From Hymenobacter rigui (GTDB lineage Bacteria; Bacteroidota; Bacteroidia; Cytophagales; Hymenobacteraceae): 64,000 nucleotides of DNA. Positions within the stretch are counted from its first letter, which is position 1, and each line of letters starts with the position of its first letter. A program made the translations under genes and the position numbers. The notes under the pieces were generated by a model, which ran no database searches, was not told the DNA's origin, and saw nothing but the letters and a program-made list of their open reading frames with translations. The DNA is taken from positions 124,001 through 188,000 of the forward strand of contig NZ_RWIT01000001.1 in assembly GCF_003944715.1 (NCBI RefSeq), written 5' to 3'. This document shows, piece after piece, positions 1 through 8,589 of the stretch.

Positions 1-593
1 GCCAGCCCCACAAACAGCGGAGCGGCCAGTACATCATACGTGTAATGCGCGTGCTGCACGAGTACCAGCGTGCCAATAGCCACGGTGCCCGCCAGCAGCC
101 CCCACCGTCGCCAGCCGACCGGCACGGCCAGAGCCAGCAGCAGCAGCGTGGCGGTGTGGCCCGAAAAAAACAGGTCTTTGGTGATGGGGGCGGGGGCGGC
201 GTAAATCAGCTGGTCCACCAGCGGGTCGCGCAGGAGCACCAGGCCCGGCGGCGGCTCCAGCGGCAGCAGATACAGCGTGAGGCAGCGCAGCAGGTGCAGC
301 CCCAGGTACGCCCACAGCGCCCGTAGCAGCCGCAGCGGCCGGGGCAGCAGCACGGTCACGCCCAACCCGATGCCTAGATAAATCACCGCAAACGTCAGTC
401 CCGAAACATCGTGGGCGGGCAGGGCGGCCAGTAGCGGGTCGGGGAGGGTGCGGCCGGGGCGGGCCTGCACCCAGGCAAAGTAGCGCGGCAGCTGGCTGGT
501 CAGCAGCAGTAGCAGCACCACCACCGCGCCCAGCTGCCCCCGGAAAGCCGGGCGGTGCCAGGCCGCAGGCCAGGTAAGGTCAGGTAAGGTCAT
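1..593 (-). CDS. PAP2_C / sphingomyelin-synthase-like membrane protein (partial, C-terminus off the window)
   Basis: The first 197 codons of a gene whose 3' end lies beyond the left edge. The start is the ATG at 593, giving MTLPDLTWPAAWH and then a hydrophobic helix. Several further hydrophobic stretches follow. Near the truncated end are KDLFFSGHTAT and HAHYTYDVLAAP, which match the two catalytic blocks of the PAP2_C / sphingomyelin synthase family (FSGHT and HYTYDV, supplying two His and one Asp). Such enzymes move phosphohead groups onto ceramide or diacylglycerol, or remove phosphate. Because many Bacteroidota make sphingolipids, a role in complex lipid synthesis is plausible, but the substrate is inferred. 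It is divergent from the M20 peptidase gene. Confidence 0.75.
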   Translation of the reverse strand, partial: MTLPDLTWPAAWHRPAFRGQLGAVVVLLLLLTSQLPRYFAWVQARPGRTLPDPLLAALPAHDVSGLTFAVIYLGIGLGVTVLLPRPLRLLRALWAYLGLHLLRCLTLYLLPLEPPPGLVLLRDPLVDQLIYAAPAPITKDLFFSGHTATLLLLALAVPVGWRRWGLLAGTVAIGTLVLVQHAHYTYDVLAAPLFVGL

Positions 594-755
594 GAGCCGG
601 AAGGGAGATAGCTGCGCAAAGAAGCACCGGAAAACGGGAGCCGTCGCTGAAAGCAACTTTGCCGGGCTGTTGTTTTTGTTCCGGCCGGTTGGGACTTACC
701 TTGGCCAGTGAGTCGCCCGCTGGCGGCGGTTTCGTATCCGCGTTTCTCTGCTTCT

Positions 756-2066
756 ATGACCCTTCGTTATCTGACTGCTCTGGCAGCTGCCGCCATTACC
801 ACCACCTCCGCCTTCGCTCAGAATACGGCCCTGACGGAGCGCATTGCCAAACTCTCGCAGCAGCAGGAAGTCAAAGTGGTGGCCTGGCGGCGCGACATCC
901 ATGAGCACCCCGAGTTGGGCAACCAGGAAACCCGCACCGCCGCGCTGGTAGCCGAGCACCTGCGCAAGCTGGGTCTGGAAGTGCAAACCGGCGTGGCCCG
1001 CACCGGCGTGGTGGCGTTGCTGAAAGGCGGCAAGCCCGGCCCGGTAGTGGCCCTGCGCGCCGATATGGATGGTCTGCCCGTCACGGAAAGCAACAACCTG
1101 CCCTTCGCCTCCAAGACCCGGGCGCAGTACAACGGCCAGGAAGTGGGCGTGATGCACGCCTGCGGGCACGACACCCACGTGGCCATGCTGCTGGGCGCGG
1201 CCGAAGTGCTGGTGCAGATGCGCCAGGAGCTGGCCGGCACCGTGAAGTTCATTTTCCAGCCCGCCGAGGAAGGCTCCCTGCCGGGCCAGGAAGGCGGGGC
1301 CCGCCTCATGGTGAAGGAGGGCGTGCTGCAGAACCCGAAGGTGGACGCCATCTTCGGGCTGCACATTCAGGCCCAGACGGAAGTGGGCAAGCTCAGCTAC
1401 CGCCCCGGCGGCGAAATGGCTTCCTCGGATGTGTTCAACATCAAGGTGAAGGGTAAATCGGCGCACGGGGCGTACCCCTGGCTGGCGGTGGACCCCGTGG
1501 TAACCGCCGCCCAGATTATCATGGGGCTGCAAACCATTGTCAGCCGTCAGTCGCAGCTCACGGAGGACGCGGTGGTGCTGACGGTGGGCATGGTGCACGG
1601 CGGCGTGCGCAATAACATCATTCCGGAGCAAGTGGAGCTGACCGGTACCATCCGCTGCCTCAACAAGGAAATGCAGCAGAACGTGTGGGCCGCCGTGCGC
1701 CGCACCGCCACTAACATTGCCGAAAGCGCCGGGGCCACCGCCGAAGTGGACATCGTCAACTACGCCCCCATCACCTACAACGAACCGCGCCTGACCGCCC
1801 AGATGGTACCCAGCCTGAACCGGGCCGCCGGGGCCGCCAACGTGAGCGTGCAAAAAGCAGTGACCGGGGCCGAGGACTTTGCTTTCTACCAGGAAAAAGT
1901 GCCCGGGGTGTTTGTGTTTGTGGGCGGCATGCCCAAGGGCAAGGACCCCGCCGATACCGCCCCGCACCACACCGCCGGCTTCTTCGTGGATGAAAGCGGC
2001 CTGACCCTGGGCGTGCGCACTCTGGTAACGCTGGCTACCGATTACCTGGCCGCCGCCAAAAAGTAA
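756..2066 (+). CDS. M20-family amidohydrolase (hippurate hydrolase / N-acyl amino acid amidohydrolase type), exported
   Basis: 436 residues. The ATG at 756 is preferred over an in-frame GTG at 708 because it gives a clean signal peptide (MTLRYLTALAAAAITTTSAFAQ). Metal and catalytic motifs of M20D peptidases are present in order: RADMDGLPV, HACGHDTH, QPAEEG, then a C-terminal HHTAGFF. The central lid/dimerisation domain lies at roughly residues 200-310. The family hydrolyses N-acyl or aminoacyl amide bonds using two metal ions. Location is probably periplasmic. The stop codon abuts an inverted repeat that fills the gap to the next gene. Confidence 0.9.
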   Translation: MTLRYLTALAAAAITTTSAFAQNTALTERIAKLSQQQEVKVVAWRRDIHEHPELGNQETRTAALVAEHLRKLGLEVQTGVARTGVVALLKGGKPGPVVALRADMDGLPVTESNNLPFASKTRAQYNGQEVGVMHACGHDTHVAMLLGAAEVLVQMRQELAGTVKFIFQPAEEGSLPGQEGGARLMVKEGVLQNPKVDAIFGLHIQAQTEVGKLSYRPGGEMASSDVFNIKVKGKSAHGAYPWLAVDPVVTAAQIIMGLQTIVSRQSQLTEDAVVLTVGMVHGGVRNNIIPEQVELTGTIRCLNKEMQQNVWAAVRRTATNIAESAGATAEVDIVNYAPITYNEPRLTAQMVPSLNRAAGAANVSVQKAVTGAEDFAFYQEKVPGVFVFVGGMPKGKDPADTAPHHTAGFFVDESGLTLGVRTLVTLATDYLAAAKK

Positions 2067-2242
2067 ATCACGGATTTAGACGAATTCATCGGATTACGCG
2101 GATTTGGAATGCTCCGCTTCACGTCCCGCCAACGGCCGCCAGGCGCAACCTCAGCGGCCCGTTATCGTCTAGTAGCCCATTCGGGTACTCTGTAAGTGTA
2201 CCCGAATCCGTGAAATCCGCTGAATCCGTTTACATCTGTGAT
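2065..2242. repeat. Stop-to-start inverted repeat, AATCCGTG family
   Basis: The left arm (2067-2104) begins directly after the M20 stop codon with ATCACGGATTTAGACG and the right arm (2205-2242) ends inside the next start codon with TTTACATCTGTGAT. The arms are imperfect reverse complements about 38 bases long. A second inner palindrome (ATTCGGGTAC at 2179-2188, GTACCCGAAT at 2198-2207) sits inside. The whole spacer is therefore one nested palindrome bounded by a stop and a start codon. Confidence 0.75.
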
Positions 2243-3116
2243 GAATATTGCCCTCGTTACCTGCGAAAGCCTGGCCCAGTACGCTGCTCCCAACGTCGAT
2301 GATGAGGACAGCCTGCTGACCCGCTACCTGCGCGCGCAGGGCCACACCGTGGAGCCCCGCATCTGGAGCAACCCGGCCGTGGACTGGCTGCGCTACGATG
2401 TGGTAGTGGTGAAGTCGCCCTGGGATTATTTCGACCGGGTGGCGGAGTTTTACGAGTGGCTGGACCGCATGCAGCAGCTGGGCGTGCGCATGCTCAACCC
2501 CGCTGCCACCATCCGCTGGAACGCCGATAAAAAGTACCTGCTGGAAATGGAGCAGGCCGGGGTGCGCATCGTGCCCACCTGCCTGCTGCCCCGCGGCCAG
2601 GCCGTGGATGCCGCCCAACTGCTGCGGGAAATGAACCAGGAAAAGCTGGTAATCAAGCCTGCCGTGAGCGGCGGGGCCAAAAACACCTTCGTGCTCACCC
2701 GGCAGGAAACTGCCGTGCGCCAGCCCCAGCTCACGGAGCTGCTGGCCCAGGAGGATTTTCTGGCCCAGCCCTTCCTGCCTCGCATTCAGGAAGAAGGCGA
2801 GTGGTCGTTACTGTACTACGGCGGGCAGTTCAGCCACTGCGTACTCAAAACCCCCAAAGCCGGCGACTTCCGGGTGCAGCACTACCTGGGCGGCGGCATC
2901 GAAACCCGGGAAGCCCCCGCTCACCTGCGCCGCGCTGCCGACGACATCGTGCAGCGCTTTGCCGCAGGCTGCCTCTACGCCCGCGTGGATGGCGTGGACC
3001 AGCACGGCGAGCTGCTGCTGATGGAGCTGGAGCTCATCGAGCCCTTCCTCTACTTCGCCTCCGACCCGCAGGCCCTGCCCCGTTACGAAGCTGCTTTGCG
3101 GGAAATGGTGAAATAG
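2241..3116 (+). CDS. ATP-grasp domain protein
   Basis: 291 residues starting at ATG 2241 (a GTG directly upstream at 2238 is the alternative). The sequence begins MNIALVTCESLAQY and has an N-terminal pre-ATP-grasp region, then KSPWDYFDR, NADKKYLLEMEQAGV and VIKPAVSGGAKNTF, the Lys/glycine loop expected to bind ATP, and finally LLLMELELIEPFLYF with acidic Mg-binding residues. This layout resembles RimK/glutathione-synthetase-like ATP-grasp ligases that join a carboxylate to an amine or thiol. The substrate is not predictable. No biosynthetic partner gene is adjacent. Convergent with the SDR gene. Confidence 0.8.
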   Translation: MNIALVTCESLAQYAAPNVDDEDSLLTRYLRAQGHTVEPRIWSNPAVDWLRYDVVVVKSPWDYFDRVAEFYEWLDRMQQLGVRMLNPAATIRWNADKKYLLEMEQAGVRIVPTCLLPRGQAVDAAQLLREMNQEKLVIKPAVSGGAKNTFVLTRQETAVRQPQLTELLAQEDFLAQPFLPRIQEEGEWSLLYYGGQFSHCVLKTPKAGDFRVQHYLGGGIETREAPAHLRRAADDIVQRFAAGCLYARVDGVDQHGELLLMELELIEPFLYFASDPQALPRYEAALREMVK

Positions 3117-3195
3117 TGAGATGGTGAGTTTGCCGTTCTACTTGTGCCATTAGGTCCGAGAGAACTGTAAACTCACCATCTCGCCATTTCACCAC
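3102..3195. repeat. Inverted repeat between convergent genes, TGAGATGGTGAG family
   Basis: The left arm (3102-3131, containing AATAGTGAGATGGTGAGTTT) overlaps the last codons and stop of the ATP-grasp gene. The right arm (3169-3195, AAACTCACCATCTCGCC then ATTTCACCAC) ends beside the stop codon of the SDR gene. The arms pair with only a few mismatches around a 37-base loop. It could act as a bidirectional terminator, although no long T run follows. Confidence 0.7.
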
Positions 3196-3987
3196 CTAAA
3201 ACCCATTCACTGTGAAGCCGCCGTCCACGGCCAGGGTTTGGCCGGTGATGTAGGCGGCAGCGGGCAGGCACAGGAAGGCTACGGCAGCGGCCACTTCCTC
3301 CGGCTCCCCGATTCGGCCGGCGGGCGTACGGCTCAGCACTTCCTGCAGATAGGCCTCATTCTGCAGCACCCCGGCCGCCAGCGGCGTGCGGATGTACCAC
3401 GGGGCCACGCAGTTTACCCGAATGCCCTGCCCGGCCCATTCCACGGCCAGATTGCGCGTGAGCTGCACCAAAGCGGCCTTCGTCATGCCGTAGATGGAGC
3501 CGGTGCGCACGTGCGTGAGCCCGGCCACCGACGAGATATTGACAATACTGCCAGCCCCCGAAGCCGCCAACAGCGGCTGCACGCCCCGGCTCAGTTCCCA
3601 CGCCGACTCCAGGTTAGTGGCCAGCAGCTGCTGATATTCCTCGGGCGCGTAGCTGGTTGTGGGCTTGCGGATGTTGGTTCCCACGTTGTTTACGAGGATA
3701 TGCAGCTGCGGCCAGCGCTGTTGCGCGGCCTCCTGCACCCGCGCCCGGCCCTCCGGCGTGCTGACGTCGGCGGCCAGCGCGTGGGCATCTAGGCCCTGTT
3801 GTTGCCACTGTGTTACTTGTTGCTCCAGCTCCGGGGCCGTGCGCGCTACGGCCAGTACGCTGGCTCCAAACTGCAGCAGCTCAGCCGCTACGGCGGCACC
3901 AATTCCTTTAGAAGCTCCGGTAACTATTGCCGTCTGGCCCTGCAGGCTCCAGCGTGCGTTGTTGGGTAAGAAAGATGAAGACTCCAT
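3196..3987 (-). CDS. SDR family oxidoreductase
   Basis: 263 residues with the classical short-chain dehydrogenase signature: TGASKGIG nucleotide-binding loop near residue 23, NNVGTN, ISSVAG and the catalytic YGMTKAA (Tyr-x3-Lys), ending with the usual [13 protein letters not shown]. The pattern is closest to glucose/ribitol-type and tropinone-reductase-like SDRs, NAD(P)-dependent reductases of carbonyls or alcohols. Substrate unknown; not obviously part of an operon. It begins with a short hydrophilic leader ([17 protein letters not shown]) before the Rossmann fold, so a cytoplasmic location is expected. Confidence 0.9.
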   Translation of the reverse strand: MESSSFLPNNARWSLQGQTAIVTGASKGIGAAVAAELLQFGASVLAVARTAPELEQQVTQWQQQGLDAHALAADVSTPEGRARVQEAAQQRWPQLHILVNNVGTNIRKPTTSYAPEEYQQLLATNLESAWELSRGVQPLLAASGAGSIVNISSVAGLTHVRTGSIYGMTKAALVQLTRNLAVEWAGQGIRVNCVAPWYIRTPLAAGVLQNEAYLQEVLSRTPAGRIGEPEEVAAAVAFLCLPAAAYITGQTLAVDGGFTVNGF

Positions 3988-4290
3988 GAAGGCAAATCTT
4001 GAAATGTTTAAAATTTTGGCTTAGCTACCGAGTACGCTGTTTGCCAGACTAGGTGCAATAAACCCGTAAACTTCTTAATCCGTGTGAAATAAGGATTATT
4101 AATATTTCGATAGATATAGTGGATTGTAAAATGAAATTAATTGATAAATGAGTTTTTTATAATGATTTTATCAATGAATAAAGCCTGTGATTAAAATATC
4201 ATTAATTTAGCCGATGTAAGTACTCTGCTTTCGGAATGAAGCCCGGTATCAGAGCAATTCAATTTCACTCCCCACAACCAAACACATTGT
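3988..4290. other. AT-rich divergent intergenic region
   Basis: About 300 bases between the divergent SDR and M4 protease genes. The centre (about 4080-4220) is much richer in A and T than the surrounding DNA and must carry promoters for both genes. I see no clear TAnnTTTG box, no RNA gene and no credible small ORF. Confidence 0.5.
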
Positions 4291-6762
4291 ATGATCAACA
4301 AATACTCTGCGGCAACGCTGTTGCTGCTCGGTGGCGTAACGTCGTCGGCCCTGGCGCAGGACTACTCTCGCGTGCAGGCGAAAGAGCTGAATGACAATGG
4401 CACGCCGTACATGGTCCAGTTCCGTACGGGAACTGAAGCCCAGCTCAGCAATGCCCAGGCAGTTCTGCGCGAGCAGCTGCAGCTCACCCAGGACGACCAG
4501 ATGGTGCAGGCCAAAGCAGAAGCTGACCAGCTGGGCTTCGTGCACGAGAAATACCAGCAGTACTACAAAGGCATCAAGGTAGAGCACGCCACTTACTCGG
4601 TGCACGCCCGCCAGGGCCGTGTGGAAAGCATCAGCGGCCAGTTTGAAGCCGTGCGCGGCCTCAATACCACGCCTTCCCTGGATGCCTCGGCTGCGCTGGA
4701 GCGGGCCCTTTCGTTTGTGGGTGCCAAGCGCTACATGTGGCAGGATGCCCGCGAGGAAGCCGGCCTGAAGCAGTTGGAAAACAACCCTAACGCTACCTAC
4801 AAACCCCAAGGCGAACTGGTGATTGTGCGCAACCAGCGCAGCCAGAACCCGCTGAAAGCCAGCAAGCCCACGCTGGCCTGGAAATTCAATATCTACGCTC
4901 AGGCACCGCTAAGCCGCGCCTATGTGTACGTAGATGCGCATTCGGGCGAGGTGGTTCTGCAGGATAACATCATCAAGCACGCAGCTGCTACGGCTACGTT
5001 TGCTACTGCGTACAGCGGCACCCAGCAACTGGCCAACAGCACCACTACCAACGGCTATTACCTGCGCGAAACTACCCGCGGCCTGGGCATCGAAACCTAT
5101 AACGCCAGAAAGGGCAGCAGCTACACGGCCGCTGTTGATTTCGTAGACGCCGACAACAACTGGACGGCGGCTGAGTACAACAACGCCAACTTCGATAACG
5201 TAGCCGGCGACGCCCATTTCGGGGCCCAGGCTACCTACGATTACTGGAAGCTGGTGCACGGTCGTAACTCCTATGATAACGCCGGTGCAAAAATCAAGAG
5301 CTACGTACACTTCGACGACACCCCCGGTGATGGAGTGGGCTTCGAAAATGCCTACTGGAACGGCTCCGTAATGACTTATGGCGATGGTGCCAGCACCTTT
5401 AAGCCTCTGACGGCTATGGATGTGTGCGGCCACGAAATCGGCCATGCCGTCTGCGAAAAAACCGCTAACCTGACCTACGCCAACGAGTCGGGAGCTATGA
5501 ACGAGGGCTTCTCCGACATCTGGGGTGCCTGCGTGGAAGCCCGCGCCGTATCCGCTTACGGCCTCACGGGCAAAAGCACCTGGCTGATAGGGGAAGAAGT
5601 AATGAAGGCAGGTGGTGCCCTGCGCTCCATGAGCAACCCCAACCAATACGGCCAGCCCGACACCTACAAAGGAACCTACTGGAAACCGACCACTTCATCC
5701 CCCAGCAATGCCAACGACCAGGGCGGGGTGCACACCAACTCGGGCGTACTCAACTACTGGTTCTACCTGCTGAGCCAGGGTGGCTCGGGCACCAACGACC
5801 TGGGCAATGCCTTCTCGGTAACTGGTGTGGGCATTGATGCCGCCGCCAAAATTGCCTTCCGCGCTGAAAGCGTATACCTGACGGCTTCTTCGACCTATGC
5901 CAACGCCCGCACGGCCGCCATTTCGGCTGCTACGGACCTGTACGGCGCTAGTTCTACCCAGGTAACGGCTGTTACCAACGCTTGGTACGCAGTAGGCGTG
6001 GGCGCTGCCTCGGGTGGCGGAACCGGCGGCGGCGGTACGGTTTCGTACTGCGCCAGCAAAGGCACCAGCGTGGCTTACGAGTGGATTGACTACGTGAAAC
6101 TGGGCACCATTGCCCGTACTTCGTCGTCGGATGCCGGTTACTACAACGGTACCGCTTCGTCTACTTCGGTAACCGCTGGCTCTTCGCAGACCATCAGCTT
6201 CTCCGCTGGCTTCGCCTCTACGGCTTACACTGAGTACTGGAAAGTATATATCGACTACAACCAGAACGGCGTGTTCACGGATGCCGGCGAATTGGTAGTG
6301 TCGGGCTCTTCGGCCAGCACTGGCACGCTGTCGGGCACCTTCACGGTTCCCACCACGGCCAAATCGGGTGCTACCCGTCTGCGGGTGATTATGAGCGACG
6401 CTTCGGCTACCACCAGCTGCGGCAGCTACAGCTACGGCGAAACCGAAGATTACACGGTGAACATTACAGGCGGTGCCTTCGCTCCGCAGGGTGTAGCTAC
6501 CATTGCCGGCAGCTCGCTGAGCAACTCGGTTGAGAAGGCAGTAAGCCTGTTCCCGAACCCGGCTTCCGATGTGCTGAACATTGCCCTGGCCAGCAAAGCT
6601 GAGGTGGTTTCGGCAACGGTAACCGACCTGCGCGGTGCCCGCGTAGCTGGTGCCCGCTTCGAAGGCGGTCAGCTGAACGTAGCCGGTCTGGCCAAAGGCA
6701 TCTACCTGCTGACGGTTAGCGACGGACAGAAAACCTTCCACGAGAAGTTCGTGAAAGAATAG
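4291..6762 (+). CDS. Secreted M4 (thermolysin-family) metalloprotease with GEVED domain and T9SS sorting domain
   Basis: 823 residues. Signal peptide (ends SSALAQ), then a FTP/PepSY-like propeptide to about residue 220. The M4 catalytic domain has HEIGH at 381-385 (two zinc His and the catalytic Glu), the third ligand in NEGFSD (Glu405) and the catalytic His in GGVHTNSG (His481). A GEVED domain covers about 586-728 (DYNQNGVFTDAGEL, GETEDYTV). A T9SS type A sorting domain (SLFPNPASDVLNI to the C-terminal FVKE) occupies the last 70 residues. Predicted to be exported by Sec and then T9SS and attached or released at the cell surface, with self-removal of the propeptide. Likely nutritional proteolysis. 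Confidence 0.95.
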   Translation: MINKYSAATLLLLGGVTSSALAQDYSRVQAKELNDNGTPYMVQFRTGTEAQLSNAQAVLREQLQLTQDDQMVQAKAEADQLGFVHEKYQQYYKGIKVEHATYSVHARQGRVESISGQFEAVRGLNTTPSLDASAALERALSFVGAKRYMWQDAREEAGLKQLENNPNATYKPQGELVIVRNQRSQNPLKASKPTLAWKFNIYAQAPLSRAYVYVDAHSGEVVLQDNIIKHAAATATFATAYSGTQQLANSTTTNGYYLRETTRGLGIETYNARKGSSYTAAVDFVDADNNWTAAEYNNANFDNVAGDAHFGAQATYDYWKLVHGRNSYDNAGAKIKSYVHFDDTPGDGVGFENAYWNGSVMTYGDGASTFKPLTAMDVCGHEIGHAVCEKTANLTYANESGAMNEGFSDIWGACVEARAVSAYGLTGKSTWLIGEEVMKAGGALRSMSNPNQYGQPDTYKGTYWKPTTSSPSNANDQGGVHTNSGVLNYWFYLLSQGGSGTNDLGNAFSVTGVGIDAAAKIAFRAESVYLTASSTYANARTAAISAATDLYGASSTQVTAVTNAWYAVGVGAASGGGTGGGGTVSYCASKGTSVAYEWIDYVKLGTIARTSSSDAGYYNGTASSTSVTAGSSQTISFSAGFASTAYTEYWKVYIDYNQNGVFTDAGELVVSGSSASTGTLSGTFTVPTTAKSGATRLRVIMSDASATTSCGSYSYGETEDYTVNITGGAFAPQGVATIAGSSLSNSVEKAVSLFPNPASDVLNIALASKAEVVSATVTDLRGARVAGARFEGGQLNVAGLAKGIYLLTVSDGQKTFHEKFVKE

Positions 6763-6784
6763 TCCCCGCGTATCTCCCCTCAAT

Positions 6785-6816
6785 AAAAAAGGGCTGCCAG
6801 CTGGCAGCCCTTTTTT
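6785..6816. terminator. Bidirectional intrinsic terminator after the M4 protease
   Basis: A perfect 10-bp stem (GGGCTGCCAG / CTGGCAGCCC, 6791-6810) flanked by A6 on the left and T6 on the right, so it can end transcription from both sides. It sits between the convergent protease and outer-membrane protein genes. Confidence 0.9.
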
Positions 6817-6865
6817 GTTGGTCATCATTCTGGAAAAGCAGTGTGCTCAACTACTCATTTCGGTG

Positions 6866-7636
6866 TTAACGGCCCCAGGGGGAATACTCCAGCTTCAGCT
6901 CCAACTGGCCGTAGCCATCATTCAGAGAAGAACTGGATCTGGGAGAATCTGGCGCCGCCATCGACGTACTGATGTCATCCAGCTGGTCGGTAGTGGTGAA
7001 GGAGTAGGAACCTTCCAGCGAAGCCCCCAGCTTAGGCGTAAGCCGGACCGTGAAGCCCACGCCCACCGGCAGCGTAAGCGCCAGAGCCGGGTAGTCGTTG
7101 CGTTCTGATGATAAGTAACTGGGCGTATAGTTACCGCTGGGCCGCTCGGTGCCCCGGAAGGCTTTGGGGCTGTACAGCAGCCAGCCCGCGCCCACTTTCA
7201 GATAGGGCTTGATGATGGACGCCGGCTTGCGGGGGGCTGCGTAGGCTCCTTCATCGTGCAGCGGCTCCCAGCGCATGAATGCAATGCACGCCACATTATT
7301 TCCCTGAAATGCCAGGCTCCGTTCCGGCAGGTAGTCTTTGGCCCCCAACCTGATGTAAGACACCTCGCCGCCCAGCTGCCAGTGCGGATGCAGCTGATAC
7401 TGCAGGCCTCCCGTAAAGCTGGGCCCGATGAATTGGTCGCCCAGGCTGCTGGTGAGGTCGCCGTTGTAGTAGCCCACGCCGCCGCCCAGGGTAAAGCGCA
7501 CCGGCCCTCGGTAGTAGGCCCGCGCCTGGTTATCGTAGTGTCGGCGCCGACGCTCCGGGCCGGTACCTTGGGCACAGGCGTGGTGAGCGGCTACCGAAAC
7601 GAGCAAAAAGGCGGGCAGAAGAGAACGGAAAGTCAC
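6866..7636 (-). CDS. Outer-membrane beta-barrel protein, secreted, function unknown
   Basis: 256 residues with a signal peptide (MTFRSLLPAFLLVSVAAHHACAQ) followed by a basic stretch (PERRRRHYDNQ). The remainder alternates polar and hydrophobic residues in strand-length blocks such as FTLGGGVGYYNGDL, WQLGGEVSYIRLG and KLGASLEGSYSF, and ends in an aromatic/basic tail (LELKLEYSPWGR). This is the pattern of small Bacteroidota porin-like or OmpA-like barrels (DUF6089-like). No catalytic motif is visible. It is followed downstream by the bidirectional terminator at 6785-6816. Confidence 0.7.
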   Translation of the reverse strand: MTFRSLLPAFLLVSVAAHHACAQGTGPERRRRHYDNQARAYYRGPVRFTLGGGVGYYNGDLTSSLGDQFIGPSFTGGLQYQLHPHWQLGGEVSYIRLGAKDYLPERSLAFQGNNVACIAFMRWEPLHDEGAYAAPRKPASIIKPYLKVGAGWLLYSPKAFRGTERPSGNYTPSYLSSERNDYPALALTLPVGVGFTVRLTPKLGASLEGSYSFTTTDQLDDISTSMAAPDSPRSSSSLNDGYGQLELKLEYSPWGR

Positions 7637-7713
7637 GCAGTAAAATCAATAGGTGATGAAGCCCCGGCATACGGGGCCATGCCCTGGGGTGTTGCCTGGT
7701 AGCCAGGCCCGTA

Positions 7714-8424
7714 CTACTTGATGGTGCCTGCCGGATCCGGCAGCTTCTCTTTCAGATCAGCCACCAGGTCGAAATCCATGGAAGTGAGGCTGATATTCTG
7801 CCCCTTGTGAATGGCTTCCCAGGCCTGCGGGTATTTCTCCTGGTAGAAGTAGGCGCGGGCCAGCTGCTGCCAGGCCGTAGCGTTGGCAGCATCCTGGGTA
7901 GTTGCTTTTTCCAGCAGTTCGGTGCCGGTAGTCAGGTCCTTTTTCTTCTTGGATTGCTGATACCGGATCAGGTAGCTGGCGCCCAGGTCGCTGAGCAGGT
8001 ATGAGTTGGTAGGAGCCAGGGCCACCCCCCGCGTAAGAAGGCTGATCGATTGCTCCGGCGCTTTTTCACTGGCCACAATGCCCAGACCATGGAAGGCATC
8101 GGCATTGTTGGGGTCGAGGACCCAGGCCAGATTAAAGCGGTAGGCAGCGGTATCCACCTGGTTTTCGGCCAGGTACTCGTAGCCTTTGGTGCTGAAAAAG
8201 CGGCTGGCTTCGGCGCGCGAGGCAAAGCTGCCGGCCAGTTTAGTAATGAAAGGTGTACCCAGGGCCTGTTCCGCCTGCGCGGGTGTGAGGCCACCAAATA
8301 AAGGCTGCAGCCGCTGTGCCGCTACCGAAGTAGTCTCGGTTGAAGACTTGGTCTTGCGCTGAGCCTGAACGGGAGCTGCTGCCCAGAGGGCAAATGCTGC
8401 GGCAAGCAGAAAAGAAGATTTCAT
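7714..8424 (-). CDS. Secreted tetratricopeptide-repeat protein
   Basis: 236 residues from the ATG at 8424; a longer in-frame ORF exists, but this start gives a signal peptide (MKSSFLLAAAFALWAAAPVQAQ). TPR-like helices follow: YEYLAENQVDTAAYRFNLAWVLDPNNADAFHGLG, then SISLLTRGVALAPTNSYLLSDLG, then a unit around ATAWQQLARAYFYQEKYPQAW. Such proteins are usually periplasmic or outer-membrane scaffolds. A conserved non-TPR block (GLTPAQAEQALG) precedes the repeats. Divergent from the esterase gene, with a roughly 165-base spacer. Confidence 0.75.
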   Translation of the reverse strand: MKSSFLLAAAFALWAAAPVQAQRKTKSSTETTSVAAQRLQPLFGGLTPAQAEQALGTPFITKLAGSFASRAEASRFFSTKGYEYLAENQVDTAAYRFNLAWVLDPNNADAFHGLGIVASEKAPEQSISLLTRGVALAPTNSYLLSDLGASYLIRYQQSKKKKDLTTGTELLEKATTQDAANATAWQQLARAYFYQEKYPQAWEAIHKGQNISLTSMDFDLVADLKEKLPDPAGTIK

Positions 8425-8589
8425 GAACGTGTAACGAACAAAGGAGGCAAAAATTGGCAGCAGGCCAGTCATCAAAGATAAGAAGGCCATACAACCTGCA
8501 CGACGGGCGCCCGTTGCAGTGGTTTCGGCCCGCAATCCGGTAGGTACCGGCGGCCGTACGTCGTCTTTTCAGCAGATATTTCCAGTTCT

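Noticed and set aside
696..1970. Long minus-strand ORF opposite the M20 peptidase
   Set aside because: His/Gly-rich shadow of a high-GC gene; the + strand has complete catalytic motifs.
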